DNA of 64,000 nucleotides from Nymphaea colorata. Its lineage: Eukaryota > Streptophyta > Magnoliopsida > Nymphaeales > Nymphaeaceae. Below the pieces are notes generated by a model, which was given only the letters and a program-made list of their open reading frames with translations, was not told the DNA's origin and ran no database searches. Location: contig NC_045142.1 of the NCBI RefSeq assembly GCF_008831285.2, positions 15,379,354 to 15,443,353 on the forward strand. Reading direction: 5' to 3'. Positions 29,401-41,099 of this stretch are shown here, piece by piece (the stretch's first letter is position 1; every line of letters starts with the position of its first letter). A program made the translations under genes and the position numbers.

Positions 29401-32100
29401 AAGATAACCGGACTAGGTAGCTAACTTTGATGAATCCAAAAACTAGGTTAACCAAGTTACATTGATATGAAATTTGGAAAGGTGACTCTCTATAACTGAG
29501 ACAATCAACTCAAAGTGATAAATATTAAAAAATCTATTTAGATTAGAAAGACATAGGACCAGAAACATATGACAAAAATAAAAAATTGTAGAAAACAAGT
29601 TCTGTAAAACATGTTAAAAAGGTACATTTGGTTGGACTAATATCCTATCAAATCAACTTGGACTGATTTGAAAATTGCTCTTGGGTATAGACGGTCTTTC
29701 TTTATTCTTTGTGATATTGATTAAGACTCCTGCATACTAGAGAATCAATAGGACCTTACAAATCAAAAAAACATGCATGGGGTAAAAAGTCGGGACACAG
29801 AAAACTTAAGGTAGAAATTAGAATGTGAGAATTGCTTTGATGGCTCTCTGAGCACATTTGGAATGATGAAAATGGTATTAAATAAAGTTGATTTTTCCTA
29901 AAAATTAGTTTATAGATTCTTGGCATGACAGAGAACCAAAAGAATTAAAAGCTTCAGAAAAAGTTAAACAAAAAAAGAAACAACCTCATGAAATGAATGA
30001 AAATTACAATTTTACAAATTTCAGCAAAAAAGTTTGTAGAAAATAGTTTCGGCTAAATCATTTAATGGAATGGTCAAATCAACTTGGAATTGGCTAAAAT
30101 TTGGTGAGAAGAAACTAGGCTAATAGATCTAACTTTTGATTTCTATAAAACGCAAATTGGAGTCCCAATCAAAAGTTTTGAAATTCATAACTTAGACAAA
30201 CCTCAGGATCCAATTCATGCAGATTGGAAGTTGCAAAAAGTAGACTTTATAAAATTACCAAATATAGAAACAGACAAATTTAAAATTTTATAAAATTTGG
30301 AAAAAGAACTAGACATATAGCAAAAACTATGTGACTACTTGAAGGTTGCAAACCATTAATTCAAATATGCTTAAACCTAAAAAGAGGAATCAAAATAGAA
30401 AATAAAGAGAGAGGGAGCATAACTGGGACCTTGGAGCTTGAGCCTGAGAGCATTCAGAAAGGATCTCTCAATAGGGCATCCCTATTTATAGGAGTTAGAG
30501 ACTCCTAGGTGACATAAAGTTTGAGATTTGTGACAACTGTCAAAACATAAAAGAGGAAGCTAAAATACATGCTAAAAATAAAAGGAAAGGCCTGACATGT
30601 CATAATTCTACAAGAAGATGAATGGTACATGCCAAAACCTGCCTCATTTGGAGTATGATCTGAGAATGAGATCTAAGAATGAGATCTAAGAATGAGATCT
30701 GAAATGATGAATCTAGATCTATGTATGCAAATCACAGATATGAAATCTGGATCAAGATTTGGATTGAAGATCTAGACTGGGTGTAGACCCTTGATCTGAC
30801 TTGATCTGAGCTAGGTGGGTTTAGACTCATTGGAAACATGTTGGGGTTTGATCTAGGTCTAGACTCAGCATGGTATAGGCTAGATTAAGTTTAGGTCAAA
30901 GTAGGCATAGTTCTAGTCAAACAAATTTGGCTAGGTTTCAACCAGGTTGAGCTCAATTCCAAGTTAGCTCAGACCCTACTTGAGCCTTACTAGGCTCAGA
31001 CTTGGTGTAAGAATACCTTAGGTTTGGTTCATGTAACTCCAAACTTAGGTTTATACAAAAATAATGCATGTATGTACAGAAGACATTTTTACCCTTGACA
31101 TAAAGCTGCGCTCTACGAGATTGAGTAGGTAGCTTGACTAGATCAAGACATAGAGTGGGTTCAATTTGGGAGGCATGCCAAGTTTAACTGAAAAATTTCT
31201 CAATTTGTCATTGAAAAATCATGTTTTTCAAAATTTACCAAGTTGAAATTGACCATGTAAATGGAAATGTGAGGGGTAGAATGAGAAATAAAGATTATAG
31301 GTTTGCCTAAGTGAATAAATACGTCGATGCTCTCTTTGAGTGACATGAATCTATCTGTATGCTGGAATTGGAAACTAGCCTTTCAGACCTCCCAAAATGT
31401 AGTTTAGAAGTTACTAGTGACAACGTCTGGACATAGACAGTCTAGGAGTGACTATAAAACTATAGTTGCACTCAGTTTTAGAATTGTTCAAACTGAAGTT
31501 AAGAATAGTCAGTTCTATGATTTCAACTCAATTTAAGCCAACTTGCTCAAATAAAAAGAAAGGTGATTGGACATGTAAAAATGGAGAAATGAGGTACAAT
31601 TTCATAAAAATTATTGATCAAACACTGAAATTGAACTTTAAAAGCTAGAAAGGGAGCTGAAAATACTCTATTGACACTAGAGAGAACCTATCATGTATCT
31701 GATCGGGTCTACAAGTGTTCTAATGATAAGAAATAGTGGAAAAACTAGGGAAGCTGACCATTTTTGGATCATTTTTGACCAAACGTAAGCTAGTAAATTG
31801 GTTTGAGGATTATTGATGACTTGTAGCAATGGAAATGACTACGATTGATCTTAGGCAAAGCATATTCTTAGGATTTCCATAACTATTCCGCAAAATTAGA
31901 AGAAAATTGGGGCAAAATGGTAATTTTTAGGTGTCAACAGCCTAGGGTAGTCTAGCCATGGTGTCTGATATCTAAAGTATATGATTTGATCTGGTGTAGT
32001 TCACAACTCCTAGATTTGAAATTATTTTAGAAAACCAATTCAAATCTCATTTATGATGGGTAAAATGGTCACTTTGACTTATGGAACTTTTCTGCACTAA
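26466..32100. other. Intergenic AT-rich sequence, no gene recognised
   Basis: There are stops in all frames and no protein motif. At 30655-30705 a GAATGAGATCTAA-type 15-16 bp unit is repeated three times. From 30690 to 31000 the words GATCTAGAT, TAGGTTTAGACTC and CTAGGCTCAGAC echo the GGATCT-rich stretches near 1-120 and 5360-5760. This may be the non-coding body of an old large retrotransposon, but no LTR pair, PBS or PPT could be assigned. Confidence 0.45.
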
Positions 32101-32600
32101 TCGACTGTCTCCTTCTTCCGCTTTCTTTCTTTTCCCTTTTCTTTTGATCTCTTTCTCCTTCTTTTGATGTCTCCCTCTTTTTCTTTTTCCTTTCTTTAAC
32201 TCTTCTTCTTTTCCTTCTTTCTTTTTCCTTTCTTCTTTATCTTGTTAATTTCCTGTTTTATTTTTATAGCTTCTAAGCTGCAACCACCACCCCCCCTCTC
32301 GTTCTCCCTCATTTTCTATTTGCTACTAAAGCTACAACTTTTTATTTTTTATTTTTATTCCCTTCTCTTTTTCTTCCATGATCTTGTTGCTACATTCTTC
32401 TTCTCATTGCCTTATTTTCTTATTCTTCATATTGCAGGATTTTTCCCTCTTTTAGTTGTCCCACCCTCCTTCTCACATTAATTTCTCTTTCCCTCTTCCC
32501 CTCCTCATATTCCTTTTATTCTCCCCTTCCGTTTTTGCTCTGATTTTTTTTTTCTCTTTCCCTCATCTCCTTTTCTCCCCAAGCAATCTGTCTCCTTCCC
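32100..32600. repeat. Long pyrimidine-rich (CT/TTC) tract
   Basis: About 500 bp of almost pure C/T on the plus strand, with TTCTTTCTTTT, TCTCCTTCTTTTG and CCCTCTTCCCCTCC words. The 79-residue hydrophobic ORF here (Leu/Phe/Ser-rich) is a composition effect. Confidence 0.8.
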
Positions 32601-32620
32601 TTCATTAACTCTTACTAAGT

Positions 32621-32782
32621 GTGTCGGGCCAGGCTACTGCCCATGCCCACAGCACGGGCCCGGCCTACGGACTGCAATCAGACCCCGATCCTGGCCAGGT
32701 CGAGCAGATTGTAGTCAAATATACATAAAAGGTAAACATAATACATAAAAATATCAAATAACATGCAAATATAATTAATTAG

Positions 32783-32848
<66 letters not shown>

Positions 32849-32993
32849 AGTTATCAGCCCAGCTGAGCCCAGGCCAGACCAGTTTGACAACTATTGGTAC
32901 AGCCGACACCCAAATTTAAGGTCAGGCCCAAGCCTGAGTCGGCCCAAGTACTAGGTACCCGTCAAGTACCTGACCCAGTGCCCACCCTTATAA
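32621..32993. mobile_element. GC-box MITE-like insertion with 8-bp target duplication
   Basis: A 373-bp segment rich in GGGCC/GGCCC words (GGGCCAGGC, CGGGCCCGGCC, CAGGCCCAAGCC) around a (TA)n core is flanked by an exact 8-bp repeat TACTAAGT (32613-32620 and 32994-33001). An 8-bp duplication and this composition fit a hAT-derived non-autonomous element. The terminal inverted repeats are poor, which lowers confidence. Confidence 0.5.
32786..32842. repeat. (TA)n microsatellite
   Basis: A pure TA run inside the MITE-like insertion. It produces an alternating Tyr-Ile ORF artefact on the minus strand. Confidence 0.95.
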
Positions 32994-33881
32994 TACTAAG
33001 TCACAAGAGGAAGAGGTGCCAAGGCATAGGGTTAAGAAAAAAAATGAGACTCAACAGCATTGAACATCAGGCAAGGGAGGAGGGGAAGGTGCACCCATTG
33101 CCCTTAAAACTTCTGAATTATTTATTTTCGTTGGATTTAATTCATTTTTAACAGGTTACAGTTAACTGATCAGTTTGGATAAGTGACAGCTAATTGATCA
33201 AATTGGATTAGAGATAACTCAAAATTGAATACTCTTCCCGCAAAACCTTCGTGATGGCAATACGTTTTCCATTTTTGATTAATAAAGTTCAGAAATATGC
33301 ATGGGCTACATCATACTTTACAAAAAAGTTATAAACACATTTCAATAGGCCGAAGGTTCACAAATGCTAATTAGCAAACCGTGCGTCAGAAGGCCATCAC
33401 TATAAGCATCAGTACATGCTTCTCCAATGAAACATGATAGACACTAATTAAGAATTCATGACGTGGATTGGAGACATTTCCACTAATTTACCATCTTTTT
33501 CCAGGTGAGTAGTGGAGACCCACTGCACAGTAGAGAACCAAAGCTCCCACCCAGCTCCTTGTCTTCATAGGGTATGACAGTTATTGATGTTTCAGGGTGT
33601 CGCCACCGCAATGCTTCAACTTAGACAGTGGTGATCCTTCCTCCCCTTTTTGCAGCATAAGAGGTGGATGCCCCCAACACTCAAAATGCAAAACCTCAAG
33701 GATGAACATTCTGTCTTTTACACGGAACTTTTCATTACAGGGTCAAACTATAGTTTTAAAATTTTAATAGTGACCAAAATAATAATTTTCTAACATTTTT
33801 ATATAGGTTAAAAAAAATTCTTTAAAAATTACAAGTAATTTTCATCCTAATTTTGAAGGGGGCCCATGGCCCCTGCCATTT

Positions 33882-33912
<31 letters not shown>
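33882..33912. repeat. (CA)n(TA)n microsatellite
   Basis: A CA run directly followed by a TA run. Copy B has a shorter interrupted TA tract at the same place (about 55093-55116). Confidence 0.9.
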
Positions 33913-35895
33913 GTGAAACAAATAAAGATTCAAAGCTATTCACAGAATTATCAGTTATATTTGCATATGGTTTCATAGGCATGCAAAGAGACCATATTCA
34001 GATCCATCCACTAGCAATAACTTGAATTTTTTGGAAAATGTTGCTCAAATCTAACCTTATTGGGTCTTTCTTCAACTAATCTTAAATTTCTAGTGACTCT
34101 GAGCAATAGAAAATTCACCTTCAGTGACCTAGGTGGTTGACCTCTTGAACCCTCACAGAAAAGGAATTGAATTAAACTAGAGACATACCTTTTCAAATGC
34201 CCCAGCATGACTAGCTGTAGCATGTACCTCGAGTGCTTGAACTCAATGATCAATTTAGTTTAATACTAAAAGGTCATATTTTCAACTAGTTGCTTTATCC
34301 TTCACATGATATTTCACTATCTGGAAAAATGAAAATGACTTTCTTGAGTACTAAATCAAACAAGTTGATACTTCACTAAACTAGCTCTTTCTCTCCCTCT
34401 CTCTCTAGCCACACATTCATATAGATAGTAGAAACACATGAAAGACTACCACCATAGAGAAATGCAATGGTTGCCAAGTTGCTAAATATCAAGGGGTATT
34501 CAATTATTATAAAAAGGAATATATTTTATTCATTTTGACAAATAGACATACCATCATTTCATTTTTCCCTGATAGGTGGGCCTCTCATTTATAAATAGAA
34601 AGGCATTTTGGCCGCTTAGGTTTAAGACAAACAACTCGCATGTTCTAGCCCCAATCAAGTATGCTAAAATTGAAATTAAATGTTTTAGCCCTTCCGCTTC
34701 TTGCATTTGTGTTTAGTCCTTATTCCAAATAGAAGTTTGGTGAGCAACTATATGCAAGAAACATTTTGTATATCTTATAAACTTATAAGCTACAAGAATG
34801 TGTTGGTTAATCCAGAAATGGTGAATAATTTGAACAATACTATAAAAAATGAAACTTATATTTTTAGATTAGTTACTTGTCATTTGTTATTAGTCAATCC
34901 CTTTTGGAAATATCATTTCATCAAAATTGAGTTTTTGACAAAACCAACTTTTGACGGTCACTCCAAGCACGCCTTAAACAACATTTTGTCTCCAAAGTAC
35001 CATCTTAAGTTGTCATTCTATCATGCCCTCGAAATTTTTAGTAGCATTTGGATTTAGGTTTGATTAAACGGGGTTTAAATGCAAGCTTTAAACATTCACT
35101 CTACTGTTTATAGAAAGGAAAAGTGAGTATGAGGACAACTATGTAAGGCGGTATGGTGTTTCTTTGTTGACAAGGAAATGATTTTTGATCTTTCATTTTT
35201 CTATGTTTAAATGGTTTCTCTTGGAAAATGAAATTGTCAAGACAAAAAACGTTCAAGATTTTATGCACCATTTATCTAAGTTGCATCCAAGTCCTATTGC
35301 AGATTTGATTGTTTTCCAACTCCAAACACATGCAGCAAGTGGCTCCAATTACCAAGTCATGCTTTTTGTTGAGTCACAACTTGCTCATGGATGGACATTT
35401 TTTCCACCTTCTTGTGCTTGATTTCCCAAAAAGGGCACCATTTAGTTTGGTTAACATAGAGCAAAATGATGCAATTTTAAGTTGATATGCTAACAACATA
35501 AAAAGCATTACAAGGGCCATAGAAAACTTTGTTTAGGAAAAAAAAACCATATTTAACAGTTTATAACACTTAGCCGAGCACTATTCTTTATTATTATACT
35601 CATATTAACAAATAGGTATAACTTAATTATGATCTACTATCACTCAAATAAACAGTGAAATTCTCCAAAAAATTAAGCGAGAAAGAGGAAAGAAAGAGAG
35701 AGTGTGTGCGCATCAGTGCATGTGTGAAATTCTGAGGTCTTTGCGCTCTATGCATATATGGTGTTTTTTAAGCATTAAAGGTGAAATTTGGTGCTTGTGT
35801 ACCTTTTCAAGAACTATTTACTCAAAAAAATCTGTAGGAAATAAAACTTAAACTTAAAAATTTACGTGTACATAATAAATGAGAGTAACCAATAG

Positions 35896-35899
<4 letters not shown>

Positions 35900-35970
<71 letters not shown>
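35900..35970. repeat. (TA)n microsatellite, ~71 bp
   Basis: A pure TA run in copy A. At the same relative position copy B carries the GTACGG-family element instead. Confidence 0.95.
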
Positions 35971-35972
<2 letters not shown>

Positions 35973-36370
35973 TAACATTTGTCCAAAAAGTCAAATGAAT
36001 ATAGTAGGTATCAGGTTGCAAATCACCTTGTGTTCTAAATCACATTTTAATCCTAGAAAACTAAGCACATATTGATATGCATCCAACTCTACTATATCGA
36101 GTCTGTCATAAAATAAGATAGAGATAAATATCTTTGTTATTTTCTTAATATATTGGTCAACATTTTATAGGGACTGTGTGGAGAAATATTGATAAAAATT
36201 TGGCATGCATGGACAAAGTTCTTAGGGAATTCCATTCAAATTTCAGATTCAGAAATCAGATTCATGGTGATATTAGTTTTGATGAATTAAATAATATTTC
36301 TCAGCAAAAATCTCCTTAAAATGTCAATATTTTAGGAAATGGCTTGATTTAGTCTATGGCGACTTTCCAT

Positions 36371-36679
36371 TAGACCTGAGCATCAGGCCTGCCCCAGCCT
36401 GATGTCTGAAACTCGTGCTTGGGCTCGGGCTCGACGTCCAAAACCTGAGCCCGGGCCCAAACTGGTTACAATAAAAAATATATTTTAAAATATAAAATAT
36501 ATTATAAAATAAAATATATTTTTAATAATAAAATATATGTTATAATAATAATAAATAATATTTAAAAGTTATTGGGCTAGATTGGGCCCCCGTGAGGCTG
36601 ACCCGAGCCGATTTTATGGTGCCCGAGCCCGGGCTCGATCGGACTGGGTACCGGCTACCCGGCCCAATGCCCAGGTCTA
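36371..36679. mobile_element. hAT-type MITE (309 bp)
   Basis: Terminal inverted repeats TAGACCTGAGCATCAGGCC (left, 36371-36389) and, in reverse complement, TAGACCTGGGCATTGGGCC (right, 36661-36679) agree at 16 of 19 positions. The element is flanked by an exact 8-bp duplication CTTTCCAT (36363-36370 and 36680-36687). Copy B has the single unduplicated target at 57797-57804. The centre is AT-rich with no coding capacity. An 8-bp duplication with TAG-type ends indicates the hAT superfamily. Confidence 0.9.
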
Positions 36680-37425
36680 CTTTCCATACAAAATTTATTT
36701 TTGTACCTATCATGAGGAAAAAGTTCTCTCCTCTCAACAGTTATAAATGGAGAGGACAGAGGGGAGAACATGACACCAAATTGCAAGACTAAAAAGCTTG
36801 AGCAAGAGTTGGAAAAACCTCGACTATGTTGTACGCTATTGGGTGAAAAAGTGCATGTCGGCCAAAATTTTTTTCACATTAGGTCTGTTTTATGCTAAGC
36901 TTTAAATGTATAGATCTGATTTTTTGTTCCCAAAAACTAGTGATGATCCATTCTCTTCTAGGCAAACTTTTCTTGAGACTAAGTAATTCATAGGCTTCAG
37001 GTGATACCGTATTAGGTATTTCCCTCTCTCTCTTTCCTTTCTTCTTTTTCTTTTCTTCCCTTGCTTTATTTACTTTAGCTTGCATAAGATTGTTTATTTC
37101 TTATTTGATATAAGATTAAATTAGTTTGCAATCTTTTTGCCTAGATCTTAACGGTTTTTTAAATTCTTTTGTTTATGTTTGATTTATTTCTGCTTTTTGC
37201 CTGGTGTTAGGGCATCTGTCCTAAACGCCCAAGGATCCTAAGATATGATTAGGTAGTCTCCCAGGTGTTGGAGATTACAAGCATCCACTTTCAAACAACG
37301 TTGGATCAATTAACATACCCAAATGCAATTCCCTCAAATCCCAATGCAGTCTTTTTGCCTAGACGGAGCTAGAATTTTTTTATGAGGCGGGCTGAATTAA
37401 AATTTCTAAATAATTTTGAAAAGTA

Positions 37426-40400
37426 TGGAACATTCGTCATTTTCAGCTGGGCCGGATCGGGTCCAGACCCGGACCTGAACCCACTGGTGTGAAGGAGCAT
37501 GACGCGAGGGCTCTTCTCCCTCTTCTTTCCCTCTTCTCCCTTGTCTTCCTCCTGGTTGCCTCTCATGCCAGCGCAAAGAAGAAGAAGAAGACGGAGGTGG
37601 TGTAGGGCGGCGACAAGGACGGCGGCGACGGTGCTGGTAAGCTCTCTGATCTCTCTCCACCCGTTCCCCTCCTTTCTATCTTCTTTCTTCTCCTTCTCCC
37701 TCCTGCACAACCCTCTCCTTCAGCGCCCTCCTTGCTCCCTCGCATGCTCTTTCCCCTCTCTACTCTCCCATCTCATTGTTTGCACCCCCCTTTTTACCGC
37801 CAGCCTCCTGACACTCACCACCCTCGAGTTCTCCATCTTGCTTTCAACCTCCCTCACAACCGACTGCCTTCTTCTAATGACATATGCCTCTCTTGAGGTC
37901 CATTTTTGTCGATTTTGACTATGTTGTGGTTATTTGGTCGATTTGCAGCTTGGGGACACATTTTTCCCCTCATAGTAATGATGTGAATGCATTGGTGGTG
38001 GCGACATTGAGGGATTTTAGCTGTTTGAGGATCTCTCAAACTGGTGAGGTGGCTGCTGGGAGGACAACCGCAGCTAAGACTTTGAAATTGGGGTGAGCAA
38101 GGCCTAATCGAGCCTAGATTGTTGTATATTTTTTGCTGAAGCATGTATAATTATTGTTTGAGAATGCTAGAATTAAGAATTGATGATTTAGGATGTATGT
38201 TAGTGACTTTGCATTTTGGAAAAAGTCTATGATGGTTTTGGAGAAGCGATGATCCAAGCTTATAATGATCTTTTTAGCATAATAAGTGATTCTCGAAGCT
38301 ATTTGGAAACATGGTAGAGATTTGATTGGGGTGGAGAAGATTTAGAATCGTTTTAATGAGTTGGCTCATGCTTTTGACTTTGGGCATTTTGCGTTGTTGG
38401 TTGGGGAAGAGCATGTAAGTTGGGTGTATTGTTGAGAGGACTCTTCAACGGAAGAAAGCAAATGAGAAATGTGTTAGTGATAGATTGATCGAAGATTTGA
38501 GTTTAGATGTTTGGTCACAACCTCATTGTTTTGAGTAGAGGCCTATTTGAGGGTTTTGTGAATCAATACTACTCGTCGACACCTTCTTGAGACGATGACA
38601 TGTGCCTCAATGATGTTGTTTTATATTTGTATGGATTGTGATACTAAACAAGTAGAGATTTTACCACCTGTGTATGTTTGCAGGTACACCAGGCATGTCC
38701 AATAGACCTTGAGCGACCAGATTCGAAGCTCGAGGCATTTTGGGTGTTTTGGGTACACGCGATAGGTATGGCGGCATTCTAGGCAAATCCCTGCCTGGGG
38801 AAAACTTGGTAATGTGTGTTCCTAGGATCGTTGGATCCTAAGATTGTGATGTGATTGAATGATTGTAAAGTGATTGAATGAATGTATGTATGAGAGTTTG
38901 ATGCTTATGTGATTAGTTTTGTTTAAAAATTTCTACGCAATTGCTTATGCATGCTAGATTGATAATTGCTTAGGACAGATGAGGTGGGGTATCGAGTGTC
39001 TCGTCAACCCCAATTGTGCATTAGAAAACATTCTATAATGATAATTTCCTAGGACAACTACGAGCCAATCACGGATCGAGACTACTCTCCGAGGTTTGGT
39101 TAAGTTTTGAAAGATGTGATTGATGTATTTGAGTAATGTGGATGTTGTGGTATGTGATATATGCATTGCTGTGGGCAATAATGTAATTGAATGAAATTGA
39201 AGGGTATTTGTACCCATATTGTATGACGGCTAGCTAAGAATGTTAATGATATAGTGACCCTCGTGTGGAGACAATTGAAGGTGTGGGTGCACTAGTGAAG
39301 TGAACCAACCTCATGAGCTAGCCAGTCCTTTTATGAATGAGCAATTATAATGATAAAAATGAAAGAATAAGAGGTGAAAGGCCAGTGGGTTGTGCAATTG
39401 TGTTTGGGAGTTGTCCCGCCTTTGCCACTAGCATGTTCGGAGCGCAGACGGTGCAAGGCCTCATGGTACTGTTGTGTGATGTGCTTGGAGCGTTGGGCTC
39501 TCGCCTTCCCAACCTGGGTGTCCTAGGGAAGGCTGAGTATCTTTTCTTGAAATTCACACATCCATGGATGAGTGGTCTACCGCTACAGTGGGAATGAATA
39601 CATACTGTTTTGGGCCACCACGGAGGTTGTCTCTCGGCTGTAGGCCACCCACGGTGTGCATGTGCTTGTGTTTGCACCCACAGGAACTGTCAATTTACCA
39701 AAGTTAAAGTAAATGAAAAGAATGTGATTGTGATTGTGAATGAAGTGTATACGAATGTAGTGAATATGCTTGAAGTGAATGTGATTATGAATTATGTTGA
39801 GTGTGGTTATTGAGTGGCCTTTGGATGTCGTGTTTTATGTGAGGGGCCTTATTGGCAAGTCGTATGACTGTATGCCCTATCATGACGTGATAGTGATTGT
39901 TTTCGAAGTTGTTATATCCCATATTTGAGCCCTCTACAAGAATATGAATGAAATGTATGTGAATGATGTGCATGTGAATGAAAGGAATGAGAATGATATG
40001 TTTATGCATGCTTTGCATGTGAATTGGAATTATGTTATCGTAGCCATTGAGTGACCTTTACATGTCGTGGTCTAGGTGAGGGGTCTTCTTGTCAAGTCAT
40101 ATGACTATGTCCTGTCACGACATGATGATGATTTGCTTTGATAATTGTGATTATCTCATATGTGAGCCCTACCTAAAAGGTTTAGGGATTTACCTGGCTT
40201 GTTGCCATACTGCAAAGGCTAAGCCTTCAGTTGTTTCTTTTTTCAGGTTTTAGAGGACCCAAGGCAGCAGGTTGATCAGATAGCTTCACTCACATCATAT
40301 TGGGGAGGTTTTGGGTCTTTTGTAGTGCCGACGTGTCTTGTTTTGGTTATATTGATGTCTTGTTTTGTTAGACATCAATTATATGGTTTGAGATATTTTT

Positions 40401-40577
40401 GTCATACATATAGATATGATTTTGTATGCAATGAAATTGTTATATAAATGAAAGTTTGTCCCGTTGTTTCGATTGGCATAGCTCCATCCTTTTTTAATTG
40501 TTGTGTCATCGGACCTCAATGCTTTATGTTTTTTTTTAAAAAAAATTATTTGAGGGTCAAAAAGTTGGGGTGTGACA
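37426..40577 (+). repeat. 5' LTR of the Tekay/Del-type element
   Basis: 3152 bp, starting TGGAACATTCG (the third base differs from TGTAAC in the other two copies) and ending GGGGTGTGACA. TATATAAATG near 40441 is a candidate TATA box, about 135 bp from the end. The pyrimidine-rich block at 37500-37860 gives overlapping spurious ORFs on both strands. Confidence 0.93.
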
Positions 40578-40581
40578 GCTT

Positions 40582-40593
40582 TGGTATCAGAGC
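40582..40593 (+). other. Primer-binding site, initiator-Met tRNA type
   Basis: TGGTATCAGAGC follows the 5' LTR after a 4-base spacer (GCTT). Confidence 0.95.
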
Positions 40594-41099
40594 TATTGCA
40601 AACCCCACTATGGATGTGAACTAAAACCTATCTGTGAGGACGTCTTGCCCAGATACACACTATTTGAGCTAGTCTTTATTGAAGTTTTGATTTTACTATG
40701 ATATATACTTATGTGATGGATTGATGTGTTGATGATTGTGATGCATCTTTGTAAATGAGACTTGTAAAAGTTGTCTTAGACTTTGTAATGAGAATGAAGG
40801 TTTTCGTTTGTACGTTTGGAGTACCAACGTAGGGGTAAGAAGAAAGCTGGGCCGGCTATAGAGGCACAAAGAGAGCCATGTTTGGCTCATTCTGATGTGC
40901 ATTTTCCATTGAATGATAGTATGTCAGGGCAACAATACACCCAAACTAGTGTGGATGCCTAAACCCCACCGAGGCATACTCCACCTGTTAATAAATAGAC
41001 TATACTACTGTCAACTTTGTAGACACTGACCTCTCTAGTTCAGTCGATGGTCAGTAATCAGAGGAGTCATGCATCTCCTACAAGCGACACCACCGCACT

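Noticed and set aside
32678-32890. ORFs with long Tyr-Ile runs (also at 9558-9752, 57120-57392, 58333-58617)
   Set aside because: These are translations of (TA)n microsatellites.
35185-35421. 78-residue ORF in duplication copy A (MIFHFSMFKWF...)
   Set aside because: The matching stretch of copy B (about 56372-56617) has frame-breaking indels and stops, and no domain is visible. Conservation is at DNA level only.
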